A DNA stretch of 64,000 nucleotides from Staphylococcus sp. (GTDB lineage Bacteria > Bacteroidota > Bacteroidia > Bacteroidales > Muribaculaceae). The stretch's first letter is position 1. Each line of letters begins with the position of its first letter. The stretch is from contig JAMPDC010000001.1 of the NCBI GenBank assembly GCA_023665865.1, positions 627,780-691,779 of the forward strand. Direction: 5' to 3'. Below are positions 18,747 through 26,431 of the stretch, one piece after another. The notes beneath the pieces were generated by a model, which saw only the letters and a list, made by a program, of their open reading frames with translations, was not told the origin of the DNA and did no database searches. The position numbers and the translations under genes are program-made.

Positions 18747-19970
18747 TCAGCCGGCTCTGAACGGTGGCCTGACTGCACGCGAGGAGATGAAGCCGGAGAT
18801 GAAGCCGATGACGAGCACCACAGCGGCTGTCACGAAGACGTCGGTCAGACGGAGCACGCAGGGATAGGTGACGATCGACATCTGAGAGTGGTCACCGCCG
18901 AGGGTGATGAACCCGTAGTGTTGCTGCGCCAGGCAGAGGGCCACGCCTATGAGGATGCCGATGGCTCCGCCGGCGGTGGCGACCAGGACTCCCTGGTCAA
19001 GGAAGATGCGCCGCAACATGCTGTCGGGCGCACCGATGGAGCTGAGTATCATCAGGCTCTCCTCCTTCTCGATGATGAGCATCGAGAGCGACGAGAGAAT
19101 GTTGAACGATGCCATCACAAGCACAAAGACGAGCATCAGGAAGGTGATCCACTTCTCGACCGAAATCATCCGGAAAGAGTGGGATTCCTGACGCAGGCGG
19201 TCGGCCACGAGATAGCTGTCGCCAAGCTTGTCGCTGAGACGGCCGACGATGGTGCCCACATCCTGACCCTCCGAGACTCCGATCTCAATGGCACTCGCCT
19301 CGGTCGTGTAGTCGAGCAGATTGCGTGCGCGGTCGAGGGGAATGACGATGCGGTTGTTGTCGAGCTCGGTCTGGTTTGTACGGTAGACACCGCTGACAAG
19401 CAGCGTGTCGGTGGTAAACGCGGCCATCGGGAAGGCGGGGTTGATGCGCCCCAGGCGCCGCGGGACGGTCAGGAGCAGACTGCGTTCGACCGACGGGCGT
19501 GCATTCATCTGCACGGCTGTCCCCACACCGAGGACCGCCCCACCCATGGCGTAGGTGGTATTGTTCATCTCTCCGTCGATGACAAGAGAATTGAGCGCCG
19601 ATATCTCCCCATAGCCACAGGGGACCCCAAGGATATTGACCGGGAGCTGGGCATCGACGTAGATTGCGAGAGCCTCTCCTGAAAGCGTGGGAAGCGCAGA
19701 CCTCACACCCGGAACGCGCAGCAACTCCCGGGCCAGAGAGTCGGCATTGCTGATCACCCTGGCGCCGGTGCTGGTCACCTTGATGTCCGGATCGACCATC
19801 GACAGGCGCTCCGAAGCAAGGTCGGAGAAACCGTTGAACACAGAGAGCACACAGACCATCGCCATTGCAGCGACAGCTATACCGGCCATCGAGATGTAGG
19901 AGATGACGTTGACGGCGGTGTGGCTTTTTCGGGCTAAAAGATAGCGGACAGCAATCCGGAAAGCGGGCAT
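18747..19970 (-). CDS. FtsX-like permease, lipoprotein-release (LolC/LolE) type
   Basis: A 407-residue inner-membrane ABC permease. It has an N-terminal membrane segment (about 18-45) after the RYLLARK start typical of LolC/E proteins. A large periplasmic domain follows (about 50-265), then three membrane segments in the last 140 residues (near 275-300, 325-350 and 372-398). This layout fits lipoprotein release from the inner membrane. The ATPase partner is not here. The start is the ATG at 19970, since the codon before it is TTG. It lies 73 bases after rbfA and is probably co-transcribed with it. Confidence 0.88.
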   Translation of the reverse strand: MPAFRIAVRYLLARKSHTAVNVISYISMAGIAVAAMAMVCVLSVFNGFSDLASERLSMVDPDIKVTSTGARVISNADSLARELLRVPGVRSALPTLSGEALAIYVDAQLPVNILGVPCGYGEISALNSLVIDGEMNNTTYAMGGAVLGVGTAVQMNARPSVERSLLLTVPRRLGRINPAFPMAAFTTDTLLVSGVYRTNQTELDNNRIVIPLDRARNLLDYTTEASAIEIGVSEGQDVGTIVGRLSDKLGDSYLVADRLRQESHSFRMISVEKWITFLMLVFVLVMASFNILSSLSMLIIEKEESLMILSSIGAPDSMLRRIFLDQGVLVATAGGAIGILIGVALCLAQQHYGFITLGGDHSQMSIVTYPCVLRLTDVFVTAAVVLVIGFISGFISSRAVRPPFRAG

Positions 19971-20043
19971 CAAGAAATGTTTGGATGTATGGGGGTGATG
20001 ATTGGGTGGAAGATAAGCGCCGGCGGAGGGAGAGAAGAACGGC

Positions 20044-20379
20044 TTATTTTGTCAGCAGCTTGTCGATATTGTCGATATAGTCGAGCGAGTCATCGAGGTA
20101 GAAGCTGAGATCGGGACACTTGCGGAGCTGGAAACGCACCTTCTGCGCGAGTTCGTAGCGGATGGTCTTCGAGCTTTCGCGGATTCCCTCGAGAATCTCC
20201 TGCGATCTCTCGGAGGGGAAAATCGAGAGATAGACTTTGGCTATGCTGAGGTCGGGCGAGACGCGGACTATGCTCACCGACACGAGGGTGCCGTGGGTCT
20301 TTGCGGTCTGCTGACGGAATATTTCACTGAGCTCCTTCTGAAGAAGGCGCGATATTTTGGCTTGACGGGTTGATTCCAT
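20044..20379 (-). CDS. rbfA: 30S ribosome-binding factor A
   Basis: RbfA is a KH-type protein that helps mature the 16S rRNA 5' end and assists growth in the cold. It is 111 residues and begins ESTRQAKISRLLQKELSEIF, the family N-terminus. SIVRVSPDLSIAKVYLSIFP and the C-terminal FRLRKCPDLSFYLDDS-type segment follow. It probably leads the rbfA-permease transcript. An imperfect -7 box (AAACTTTG on minus, 20431-20424) lies about 45 bases upstream. Confidence 0.95.
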   Translation of the reverse strand: MESTRQAKISRLLQKELSEIFRQQTAKTHGTLVSVSIVRVSPDLSIAKVYLSIFPSERSQEILEGIRESSKTIRYELAQKVRFQLRKCPDLSFYLDDSLDYIDNIDKLLTK

Positions 20380-20453
20380 AGTTGATTCTTTTGTTTGTTA
20401 TCTTAAAAACACTTCCCGAGCCGCAAAGTTTGGCTCAGCGGGGGAATGACAGG

Positions 20454-20514
20454 AAAACGAGACAGGATGCGGGCCGGCGGGAGACTCTAAGATTCCCGGC
20501 CACCGCATCCTGTC
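20454..20514 (-). terminator. Terminator of the yqeY-serS operon
   Basis: GACAGGATGCGG (20461-20472) pairs perfectly with CCGCATCCTGTC (20503-20514), extended inside by GCCGG/CCGGC. On the minus strand the stem is followed by TCGTTTTCCT. It lies 33 bases after the serS stop. Confidence 0.8.
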
Positions 20515-20546
20515 GGTTCATTTCACGGATTCAGGCGCTGACCGTA

Positions 20547-21818
20547 TCAGTCGATGATGTCAAATCCGGTGTATTTACGGAGACATTCCGGCACGACGAT
20601 GCCCTGGGGAGTCTGGTTGTTCTCAAGGAGGGCAGCCATGATGCGCGGAAGGGCGAGAGCCGAGCCGTTGAGCGTGTGGCAGAGATGTGTTTTCTTATCC
20701 TCGCCACGGTAGCGGCATTTGAGGCGGTTGGCCTGGTAGGTCTCGAAGTTGGAGACTGACGAAACCTCGAGCCAGCGGCCCTGTGCGGCTGAATAGACTT
20801 CGAAGTCAAAGGTTATGGCCGAGGTGAAGCTCATGTCGCCGCCGCAGAGACGGAGGATGTGCCAGGGAAGACCGAGTTTTTCAAGGAGACCCTGCACGTG
20901 GTCTTTCATCTCCTCGAGAGCGGCATAGGAGTTTTCGGGCTTCTCGATGCGCACGATCTCCACTTTGTCAAATTGGTGGAGACGGTTGAGGCCGCGGACA
21001 TCCTTGCCATACGAGCCTGCTTCGCGGCGGAAGCATGCCGAGTATGCGCAGTTCTTGATGGGAAGCTGGTCGGCGGGGATGATGACGTCGCGGTAGAGGT
21101 TGGTGACAGGCACTTCGGCTGTCGGGATGAGATAGAGCTTGTCTTCGTTGATGAAATACATCTGGCCCTCCTTGTCGGGGAGCTGGCCTGTGCCGTAGCC
21201 CGAAGCCTCGTTGACCACGTAGGGGGGCTGGATCTCAAGATAGCCGGCTGCAGAGGCTTCGTCGAGGAAGAACTGGATGAGCGCGCGCTGCAACTTGGCA
21301 CCCTTGCCCATGTAGACGGGGAAACCCGGGCCGGTGATCTTCACACCGAGGTCGAAGTTGATGAGATTGTATTTCTTGGCGAGTTCCCAGTGAGGGAGCG
21401 CATCTGCGGGGAGGTCAGGCATCGGGCCGCCGTCTTTCTCAACCACATTGTCCTCAGCGGTCTTGCCTTCGGGCACAGCGTCGCAGGGGACGTTGGGCAT
21501 GCCGAGGAGAATATCACGGATGGCATTCTCGGTGACGGTGAGACGGTCAGCGATCTCTTTCTGCTGGGCCTTGATCTCGGCCACTTCCTTCTTGGCTTTC
21601 TCGGCCTCGTCGCGGCGCCCCTCTTTCATCAGGCGGCCGATGGCATCGGCCTGCTTCTTGAGCTCGGCTGCGAGTGTATCGTTCTGAAACTGAAGGCTAC
21701 GGCGTTCGTCATCGAAATCAATCACGTCGTTGACTCCCTGCTTTCCGTCAAAGCCTTTGACGGCGAGGCGCGCAATGATGCGTTCGGGATCCTCTTTTAT
21801 TTGCTGTAGGGTAAGCAT
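20547..21818 (-). CDS. serS: Seryl-tRNA synthetase
   Basis: Charges tRNA-Ser. It has 423 residues, with an N-terminal coiled-coil arm (about 30-105, rich in Lys/Glu/Ala heptads) and a class II catalytic core. Motif 2 is seen in CFRREAGSYGKDVRGLNRLH (267-286) and motif 3 in LNGSALALPRIMAALLE near the C-terminus. TAEVPVTNLYRD is the usual serine-site segment. It follows yqeY by 36 bases. Confidence 0.98.
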   Translation of the reverse strand: MLTLQQIKEDPERIIARLAVKGFDGKQGVNDVIDFDDERRSLQFQNDTLAAELKKQADAIGRLMKEGRRDEAEKAKKEVAEIKAQQKEIADRLTVTENAIRDILLGMPNVPCDAVPEGKTAEDNVVEKDGGPMPDLPADALPHWELAKKYNLINFDLGVKITGPGFPVYMGKGAKLQRALIQFFLDEASAAGYLEIQPPYVVNEASGYGTGQLPDKEGQMYFINEDKLYLIPTAEVPVTNLYRDVIIPADQLPIKNCAYSACFRREAGSYGKDVRGLNRLHQFDKVEIVRIEKPENSYAALEEMKDHVQGLLEKLGLPWHILRLCGGDMSFTSAITFDFEVYSAAQGRWLEVSSVSNFETYQANRLKCRYRGEDKKTHLCHTLNGSALALPRIMAALLENNQTPQGIVVPECLRKYTGFDIID

Positions 21819-21854
21819 ATTTTTCTTTGTGGAATTGTCGTGTGTGTGGGGGGA

Positions 21855-22304
21855 TTAGTTGAGAAGTTCCTTTACTTTGGCAGAGATGACCTTGCCGTCA
21901 GCACGGCCGGCGAGCGCCTTGGAAGCGACACCCATCACCTTGCCCATCTCTTTGGGTGAGGTGGCGCCGACCTGCTCGATGATCTTCTTGAGCTCGGCGG
22001 TGAGCTCTTCGTCGCTGAGTTGCTTGGGGAGGTATTCTTCAATCACCACAGCCTCTGCGAGCTCATTGTCGCGGAGCTCCGGACGGTTCTGCTCGTCGTA
22101 GATCTTCGCTGTCTCACGGCGCTGCTTCGCCATCTTTGCAAGAATCTTGGTAGCTGCCTCATCGCTGAGCGAGCCGTCGCCACCCTTGGCTGTCTTTGCT
22201 TCAAGAAACTCTTTCTTTATGCCACGGAGCGTCTCCAGACGCACTTTCTCGCGGGCGAGCATGGCGCTCTTTATGTCGGCTGAGATTTTGTCAAATAAAT
22301 CCAT
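21855..22304 (-). CDS. GatB/YqeY domain protein
   Basis: A 149-residue protein of the YqeY family, which shares its helical fold with the tRNA-binding tail of GatB. It shows the typical KSAMLAREKVRLETLRGIK start and the ASPKEMGKVMGVASKAL-type C-terminal segment (here TSPKEMGKVMGVASKALAGR, about 116-135). Its exact role is not settled in the family. It is the first gene of a yqeY-serS pair with its own promoter, so a translation-related job is plausible. Confidence 0.92.
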   Translation of the reverse strand: MDLFDKISADIKSAMLAREKVRLETLRGIKKEFLEAKTAKGGDGSLSDEAATKILAKMAKQRRETAKIYDEQNRPELRDNELAEAVVIEEYLPKQLSDEELTAELKKIIEQVGATSPKEMGKVMGVASKALAGRADGKVISAKVKELLN

Positions 22305-22377
22305 GTCTTGATGATATATAGTTTTCTTAATTAAAAGCGTGAGGAGGGAAAAAGTTTAAACAACTCTTATATCCCTG

Positions 22378-22408
22378 CAAAGTTACATAGAAATTTGATG
22401 ATTACAAC
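22378..22408 (-). promoter_or_regulatory. Promoter of yqeY-serS
   Basis: The -7 box TAACTTTG (22385-22378) lies 19 bases after GTTG (22408-22405) on the minus strand. The leader to the yqeY ATG is about 70 nt. Confidence 0.65.
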
Positions 22409-22420
22409 GCTACCACTCAC

Positions 22421-22488
22421 AAAAAAATGTCGCTCCTGCTCCTGCCGGGGCGATTTGCAATCTGCCGGCAGGAGGGGGCGACGGGGTT
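22421..22488 (-). terminator. Terminator of the sulfhydrylase gene
   Basis: On the minus strand TCCTGCCGG (22473-22465) pairs with CCGGCAGGA (22448-22440). The stem extends outward through GC-rich segments ending GTCGC/GCGAC. Seven T follow directly (22427-22421). Confidence 0.85.
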
Positions 22489-22509
22489 TTCACTGACGTT
22501 ATAAAAAGT

Positions 22510-23799
22510 CTACACTTTCTCAAGTGCCTGTGAAAGGTCGGCGATGATGTCGTCGATATGCTCGGTGCCTATGCTCAGGCGCACGGTGGACGGTGTGATG
22601 TGCTGACGCTCGAGCTCTTCGGGCGAGAGCTGTGAATGAGTGGTGGTGTACGGGTGGATGACGAGGCTCTTGACATCGGCCACGTTGGCGAGCAGGGAGA
22701 AGATCCTGAGCGCGTCGATGAAACACCATGCCTCTTCCCGGCCCCCTTTGATCTCAAACGTGAAGATGCTGCCGGCCCCCTGAGGGTAGAGCTGCTTGTA
22801 GAGCTCATGGTCGGGATGGTCTGAGAGCGAGGGATGATTTACCTTGGAAACTTTAGGATGTGAGGCGAGGAAGCCGACCACTTTGAGTGCATTTTCCACG
22901 TGGCGCTCGACGCGCAGCGAGAGTGTCTCCACTCCCTGGAGAAGCAGGAAGGCGTTGAATGGCGAGATGGCGGCGCCGGTGTCGCGGAGCAAGACGGCAC
23001 GGATACGGGTGACAAAGGCTGCCGGGCCTGCGACATCTGCGAAAACAGCACCGTGATAGCTCGGATCCGGCTTGGCGAGTGTCGGATATTTGTCAGGATT
23101 GGCCTTCCAGTCAAAGCTGCCGCCGTCGACGATGATGCCGCCGAGACTTGTGCCGTGACCGCCAAGGAATTTTGTCGCTGAATGGACGACCACATCGGCC
23201 CCGTGCTCGAGAGGACGGATGAGATAGGGAGTGCCGAAGGTATTGTCGACCACCAGTGGGATCCGGTGTCGGTGGGCAATCTCCGCGAGCCTGCCGATGT
23301 CGGTGACATCGCAGTTGGGATTACCGAATGTCTCGACGAAGAGCACCTTGGTGTTCGGTCTGATCGAGCGCTCGACGAGACCGAAGTCCCTGACATCGAC
23401 AAAGGTGCTCCCTATGCCCCGGGGAGCGAAAGTGTGGGCTATCAGGTTGTAACTACCGCCATAGAGATTATCGGCCGCGAGGATATGGTCGCCGCCCTGC
23501 AGGAGATTCTCGAGCGCATAGCTGATGGCAGCCGCACCGCTGGCCACGGCAAGGGCCACGACTCCTCCCTCAAGAGCGGCGACCCGCTCTTCCAATACAC
23601 CCTGGGTGGAATTGGTCAGGCGGCCGTAGATATTGCCGGCGTCGCGCAGGCCGAAACGGTCGGCGGCGTGCCGGGAGTCACGAAATACGTAGGAAGTCGT
23701 CTGGTAGATGGGCACTGCGCGCGCATCGGTTGCGGGATCGGGGGTCTCCTGGCCTACATGGAGCTGGAGTGTCTCGAAGTGGAGTTTTTCTGTTGCCAT
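22510..23799 (-). CDS. O-acetylhomoserine sulfhydrylase / aminocarboxypropyltransferase
   Basis: A PLP enzyme of the Cys/Met metabolism family, 429 residues. It most likely joins O-acetylhomoserine and sulfide to form homocysteine for methionine synthesis. The HVGQETPDPATDARAVPIYQ start is typical of MetY, and the PLP lysine lies in HSATKFLGGHGTSLGG (near residue 200). The frame opens nine codons earlier at 23826, but the promoter -7 box at 23831-23838 would start transcription about there. The internal ATG at 23799 is therefore the real start. A divergent Lrp-type regulator suggests control by an amino acid. A related cystathionine synthase or lyase is less likely. Confidence 0.93.
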   Translation of the reverse strand: MATEKLHFETLQLHVGQETPDPATDARAVPIYQTTSYVFRDSRHAADRFGLRDAGNIYGRLTNSTQGVLEERVAALEGGVVALAVASGAAAISYALENLLQGGDHILAADNLYGGSYNLIAHTFAPRGIGSTFVDVRDFGLVERSIRPNTKVLFVETFGNPNCDVTDIGRLAEIAHRHRIPLVVDNTFGTPYLIRPLEHGADVVVHSATKFLGGHGTSLGGIIVDGGSFDWKANPDKYPTLAKPDPSYHGAVFADVAGPAAFVTRIRAVLLRDTGAAISPFNAFLLLQGVETLSLRVERHVENALKVVGFLASHPKVSKVNHPSLSDHPDHELYKQLYPQGAGSIFTFEIKGGREEAWCFIDALRIFSLLANVADVKSLVIHPYTTTHSQLSPEELERQHITPSTVRLSIGTEHIDDIIADLSQALEKV

Positions 23800-23830
23800 A
23801 ATATCATTGGTTTTGTTTTTTGTCATGATG

Positions 23831-23861
23831 CAAAATTACCGCTGCCCAAAATTCTTTCCAA
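23831..23861 (-). promoter_or_regulatory. Promoter of the sulfhydrylase gene
   Basis: The -7 box TAATTTTG (23838-23831) lies 20 bases after ATTG (end 23859) on the minus strand. Transcription would begin near 23825, giving a leader of about 26 nt to the ATG at 23799. Confidence 0.65.
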
Positions 23862-23889
23862 TAAAATCAAATTATTTAGAAAATTACAC

Positions 23890-23897
23890 TATTTTTG
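23890..23897 (+). promoter_or_regulatory. -7 box for the Lrp/AsnC regulator
   Basis: TATTTTTG matches TAnnTTTG. It lies 82 bases before the regulator ATG and 51 bases from the opposed sulfhydrylase -7 box. The shared gap is AT-rich, as Lrp-type binding sites often are. Confidence 0.45.
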
Positions 23898-23979
23898 CGC
23901 ATCAAACAATAAATAATTATGCTTTCAACGGCTATTATCCTCACAATAGCAGAATATTATTCCCATTGACATCATCGAC

Positions 23980-24483
23980 ATGAAAACGACCTCCGGCCTC
24001 GACATCACCGACATCGCCCTCCTGCGCGCTTTGCAAGACAATTCCCGCCTGACAATCAAAGAACTTGCCGCAAAGATCCATCTCTCGACCACCCCGACAT
24101 TCGAGCGCGTCCGCCGACTCGAGAAGGAGGGCTACATCACAAAATATATGGCCGTCCTCGATGCCGAGAAAATCGACTGCGGTTTCGTCGCTTTCTGTTA
24201 TCTGAAAATGAAGCAGCACACCTATGAAAACAGCATCCGCATCATGGAGGCTGTCAAAAACATCCCCGAGATAGCCGAATGTTACAATATCTCGGGCGAC
24301 TATGACTTCCTCCTCAAGATATATACCAGCAATATGAAAGCCTATCAGAAATTTATCCTCCGCATCCTCGGCGACCTCGACTGCATCGGCTCGCTCAACA
24401 GCTCCTTCGTGCTCGGAGAGGTGAAAAACACCCATCAGCTCCCCCTGCCCGCCATCTCCGCCGGCGACAATACCGCCGGATGA
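23980..24483 (+). CDS. Lrp/AsnC family transcriptional regulator
   Basis: A 167-residue feast/famine regulator. Residues about 8-66 form the AsnC-type helix-turn-helix (LDITDIALLRALQDNSRLTI, then LAAKIHLSTTPTFERVRRLE). Residues about 70-150 form the RAM ligand-binding domain, with the conserved GDYDFLLKI near 107-115. A short Ala/Gly-rich tail extends past the usual end. It is divergent from the sulfhydrylase gene, so sulfur amino acid control is a fair guess, but the ligand is unknown. Confidence 0.93.
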   Translation: MKTTSGLDITDIALLRALQDNSRLTIKELAAKIHLSTTPTFERVRRLEKEGYITKYMAVLDAEKIDCGFVAFCYLKMKQHTYENSIRIMEAVKNIPEIAECYNISGDYDFLLKIYTSNMKAYQKFILRILGDLDCIGSLNSSFVLGEVKNTHQLPLPAISAGDNTAG

Positions 24484-24499
24484 CCCGGCGCCCGGCTGC

Positions 24500-24985
24500 T
24501 TACCTCGTCCAGCGTAGCAATCGCTTGGCGAGACGCCGTTGTTCCTGCTCCTGACGACGGCGCTCCCGGCGGTTGCCGATAAACCCACTCACCGCTACCG
24601 GCAGTTCCGGTGCAGGCTCCGGCCCATCATCCGACAGAGGCTCAATAGCCACAGCCACCCTCTCGTCCATCCCGATGCTTTCCTGACAGGGAGTCTCAGC
24701 CGCCCGGGCCCTGCGGCGGCTCCTCGCTGCGGCAGAGCGTGCCATGGCTTTATCGATTTCCGGCTTGAGGAGGGTCAATATGAGCATCAGCTCGACGCTT
24801 TCTCCCGAGGGGAGCACTCCCTCGTTGATATACGCATCAACGGCCAGCATCACGTTGGTGCCAAGAAGAGGTTTCCCGGCGACATTGGCTGCTGCCATGG
24901 CGCGTTCGTTGAGTGATTTATAGAACTTTTCAGAAACCGGGCGTAGATTTTTCTTAGTTGCACCCTTTGTGTTTTGTCTTTTCAT
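24500..24985 (-). CDS. Hypothetical basic protein, 161 residues
   Basis: Not recognised. The frame opens at 25018, but a -7 box lies over that start, so the ATG at 24985 (MKRQNTKGATKK) is taken. Residues about 12-85 look like a folded helical domain (VSEKFYKSLNERAMAAANVA, then a long Leu-rich helix). A strongly basic run RSAAARSRRRARAA follows, then an acidic Pro-rich linker and a second Arg-rich tail. This suggests nucleic acid contact, but no named domain is seen. It is convergent with the Lrp-type regulator, 16 bases apart. Confidence 0.65.
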   Translation of the reverse strand: MKRQNTKGATKKNLRPVSEKFYKSLNERAMAAANVAGKPLLGTNVMLAVDAYINEGVLPSGESVELMLILTLLKPEIDKAMARSAAARSRRRARAAETPCQESIGMDERVAVAIEPLSDDGPEPAPELPVAVSGFIGNRRERRRQEQEQRRLAKRLLRWTR

Positions 24986-25015
24986 TTCAATCTGGATATT
25001 TTTGTGATTACGATG

Positions 25016-25023
25016 CAAATTTA
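25016..25023 (-). promoter_or_regulatory. -7 box for the 161-residue protein
   Basis: TAAATTTG on the minus strand matches TAnnTTTG and lies 31 bases before the chosen ATG. It covers the first codon of the longer frame, which argues against the longer start. No -33 element fits the usual spacing. Confidence 0.45.
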
Positions 25024-25123
25024 ATCACCCGCACCCCCCGAAAAGGTGCGATAATACAAATCGGTCTCAAAAAAACACACCCTACTTTTGAACCCCTGAG
25101 CTCGAAATCTCACACTTTTTGAC

Positions 25124-25131
25124 TAACTTTG
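25124..25131 (+). promoter_or_regulatory. -7 box upstream of DUF4494
   Basis: TAACTTTG, a perfect match, 108 bases before the DUF4494 ATG. It probably drives the whole plus-strand run of genes that follows. No -33 match at normal spacing. Confidence 0.5.
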
Positions 25132-25239
25132 CACTCTTGACAACAAAAGTCACCCCTGTGTACCGGCCACTCCGTCTGAGCCGGCCACACATTTATATAA
25201 ATATAAATCATTAGGAAATACACATAATTATTTTTAGCA

Positions 25240-25689
25240 ATGGCAAATTGGTTTGAGACAAAAGTCCGCTACGATAAGACTATGGACAATGGTTCCATCA
25301 AGAAAGTAACTGAAGCATATATGGTCGATGCCCTCTCTTTTACCGAGGCAGAAGCCCGTATCTCAGAAGAAATCGCCCACTTCACTTCAGAATTTTCAGT
25401 TTCAGCCGTCAAGCGCACCAAAATCGCCGAGATTTTCCGCGAGCGCACAGGCGACAAATGGTATCTCGTCAAAGTGGCCTTCATCACACTCGATGAGAAG
25501 ACAGCCGTCGAAAAGAAATCCATATCCCAGATCCTCGTCGCAGCCGACAGCTTCAAGGAGGCATACGACAACTTCATGGAAGGCATGAAGGGAACCATGG
25601 CCGACTTCGAGATCAACACCATACAGGAAACTCTCATCATGGATGTCTACGACGCCAACCTCGGTGGCGAAAGCTCAAAGGAGGCTTGA
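25240..25689 (+). CDS. DUF4494 family protein
   Basis: A 149-residue protein of a family found mainly in Bacteroidetes. It starts ANWFETKVRYDKTMDNG and carries the conserved VTEAYMVDALSFTEAEARI segment (23-41), later KWYLVKVAFITLDEKT. No catalytic motif is visible and the function is unknown. The fold appears to be alpha/beta. It comes first in a plus-strand run with yggS after 43 bases. Confidence 0.88.
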   Translation: MANWFETKVRYDKTMDNGSIKKVTEAYMVDALSFTEAEARISEEIAHFTSEFSVSAVKRTKIAEIFRERTGDKWYLVKVAFITLDEKTAVEKKSISQILVAADSFKEAYDNFMEGMKGTMADFEINTIQETLIMDVYDANLGGESSKEA

Positions 25690-25732
25690 TCATAAGTCAT
25701 ATTTTTCCAACCCCCAACCGCCCCCTATCACA

Positions 25733-26407
25733 ATGACAAGCTCTGTCAGCACCCGACTTCTCCAACTGCGCGAGTCAATCCCCGCCGGGGTTGAACTCGT
25801 CGCCGTTTCCAAATTTCATCCGGCCGAAGCTCTGATGGAAGCATACTCTGCCGGACAGCGCATCTTCGGCGAGAGTCGCGCGATGGAGCTTGAGGCGAAA
25901 GCCTCACAGCTTCCCGCCGACATCAAGTGGCATTTCATCGGCCATCTCCAGACCAACAAGGTGCGCAAGGTGGTGGCCCATGCGTCGATGATCCACAGCG
26001 TCGACTCCGAGCGTCTGCTCCGGGCCATTGACGACGAAGCCGCCCGGGCCGGCAGGCGTGTCGACGTGCTGCTGCAGCTCCATGTCGCCAAAGAGGAGAC
26101 CAAATTCGGATTCACCCCCGACGAGCTCCTCGCTTTCGTCACCCCCGGCCTTCTTGACTCGCTCAAAGCTGTCGACATCCGAGGCGTGATGGGTATGGCC
26201 TCAAATGTCGATGATGACGGACGCATACGGGCTGATTTCCGCGAGATCCGCGAGACGTTCGACAGTCTCAGGACCGGGGTAATGGCCGGCCGCGATAATT
26301 TTTCAGTCATCAGCATGGGCATGAGCCACGACTGGCCTATCGCAGTCGGAGAAGGTGGCAATATGATCCGCGTCGGCACCTCGATCTTCGGCGAAAGAGA
26401 ATATTGA
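25733..26407 (+). CDS. YggS/PROSC family PLP homeostasis protein
   Basis: A single-domain alanine-racemase-like barrel that binds PLP and keeps vitamin B6 and amino acid pools in balance. It is 224 residues from the ATG at 25733. The frame is open to 25643, but that would overlap DUF4494 by 47 bases and add a non-family extension. The PLP lysine lies in LVAVSKFHP (near residue 27). WHFIGHLQTNKVR, HSVDSERL and the C-terminal SMGMSHDWPIAVGEGGNMIR phosphate-binding segment are present. Confidence 0.93.
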   Translation: MTSSVSTRLLQLRESIPAGVELVAVSKFHPAEALMEAYSAGQRIFGESRAMELEAKASQLPADIKWHFIGHLQTNKVRKVVAHASMIHSVDSERLLRAIDDEAARAGRRVDVLLQLHVAKEETKFGFTPDELLAFVTPGLLDSLKAVDIRGVMGMASNVDDDGRIRADFREIRETFDSLRTGVMAGRDNFSVISMGMSHDWPIAVGEGGNMIRVGTSIFGEREY

Positions 26408-26431
26408 CAACAGCATAATGACGAGACTCCA

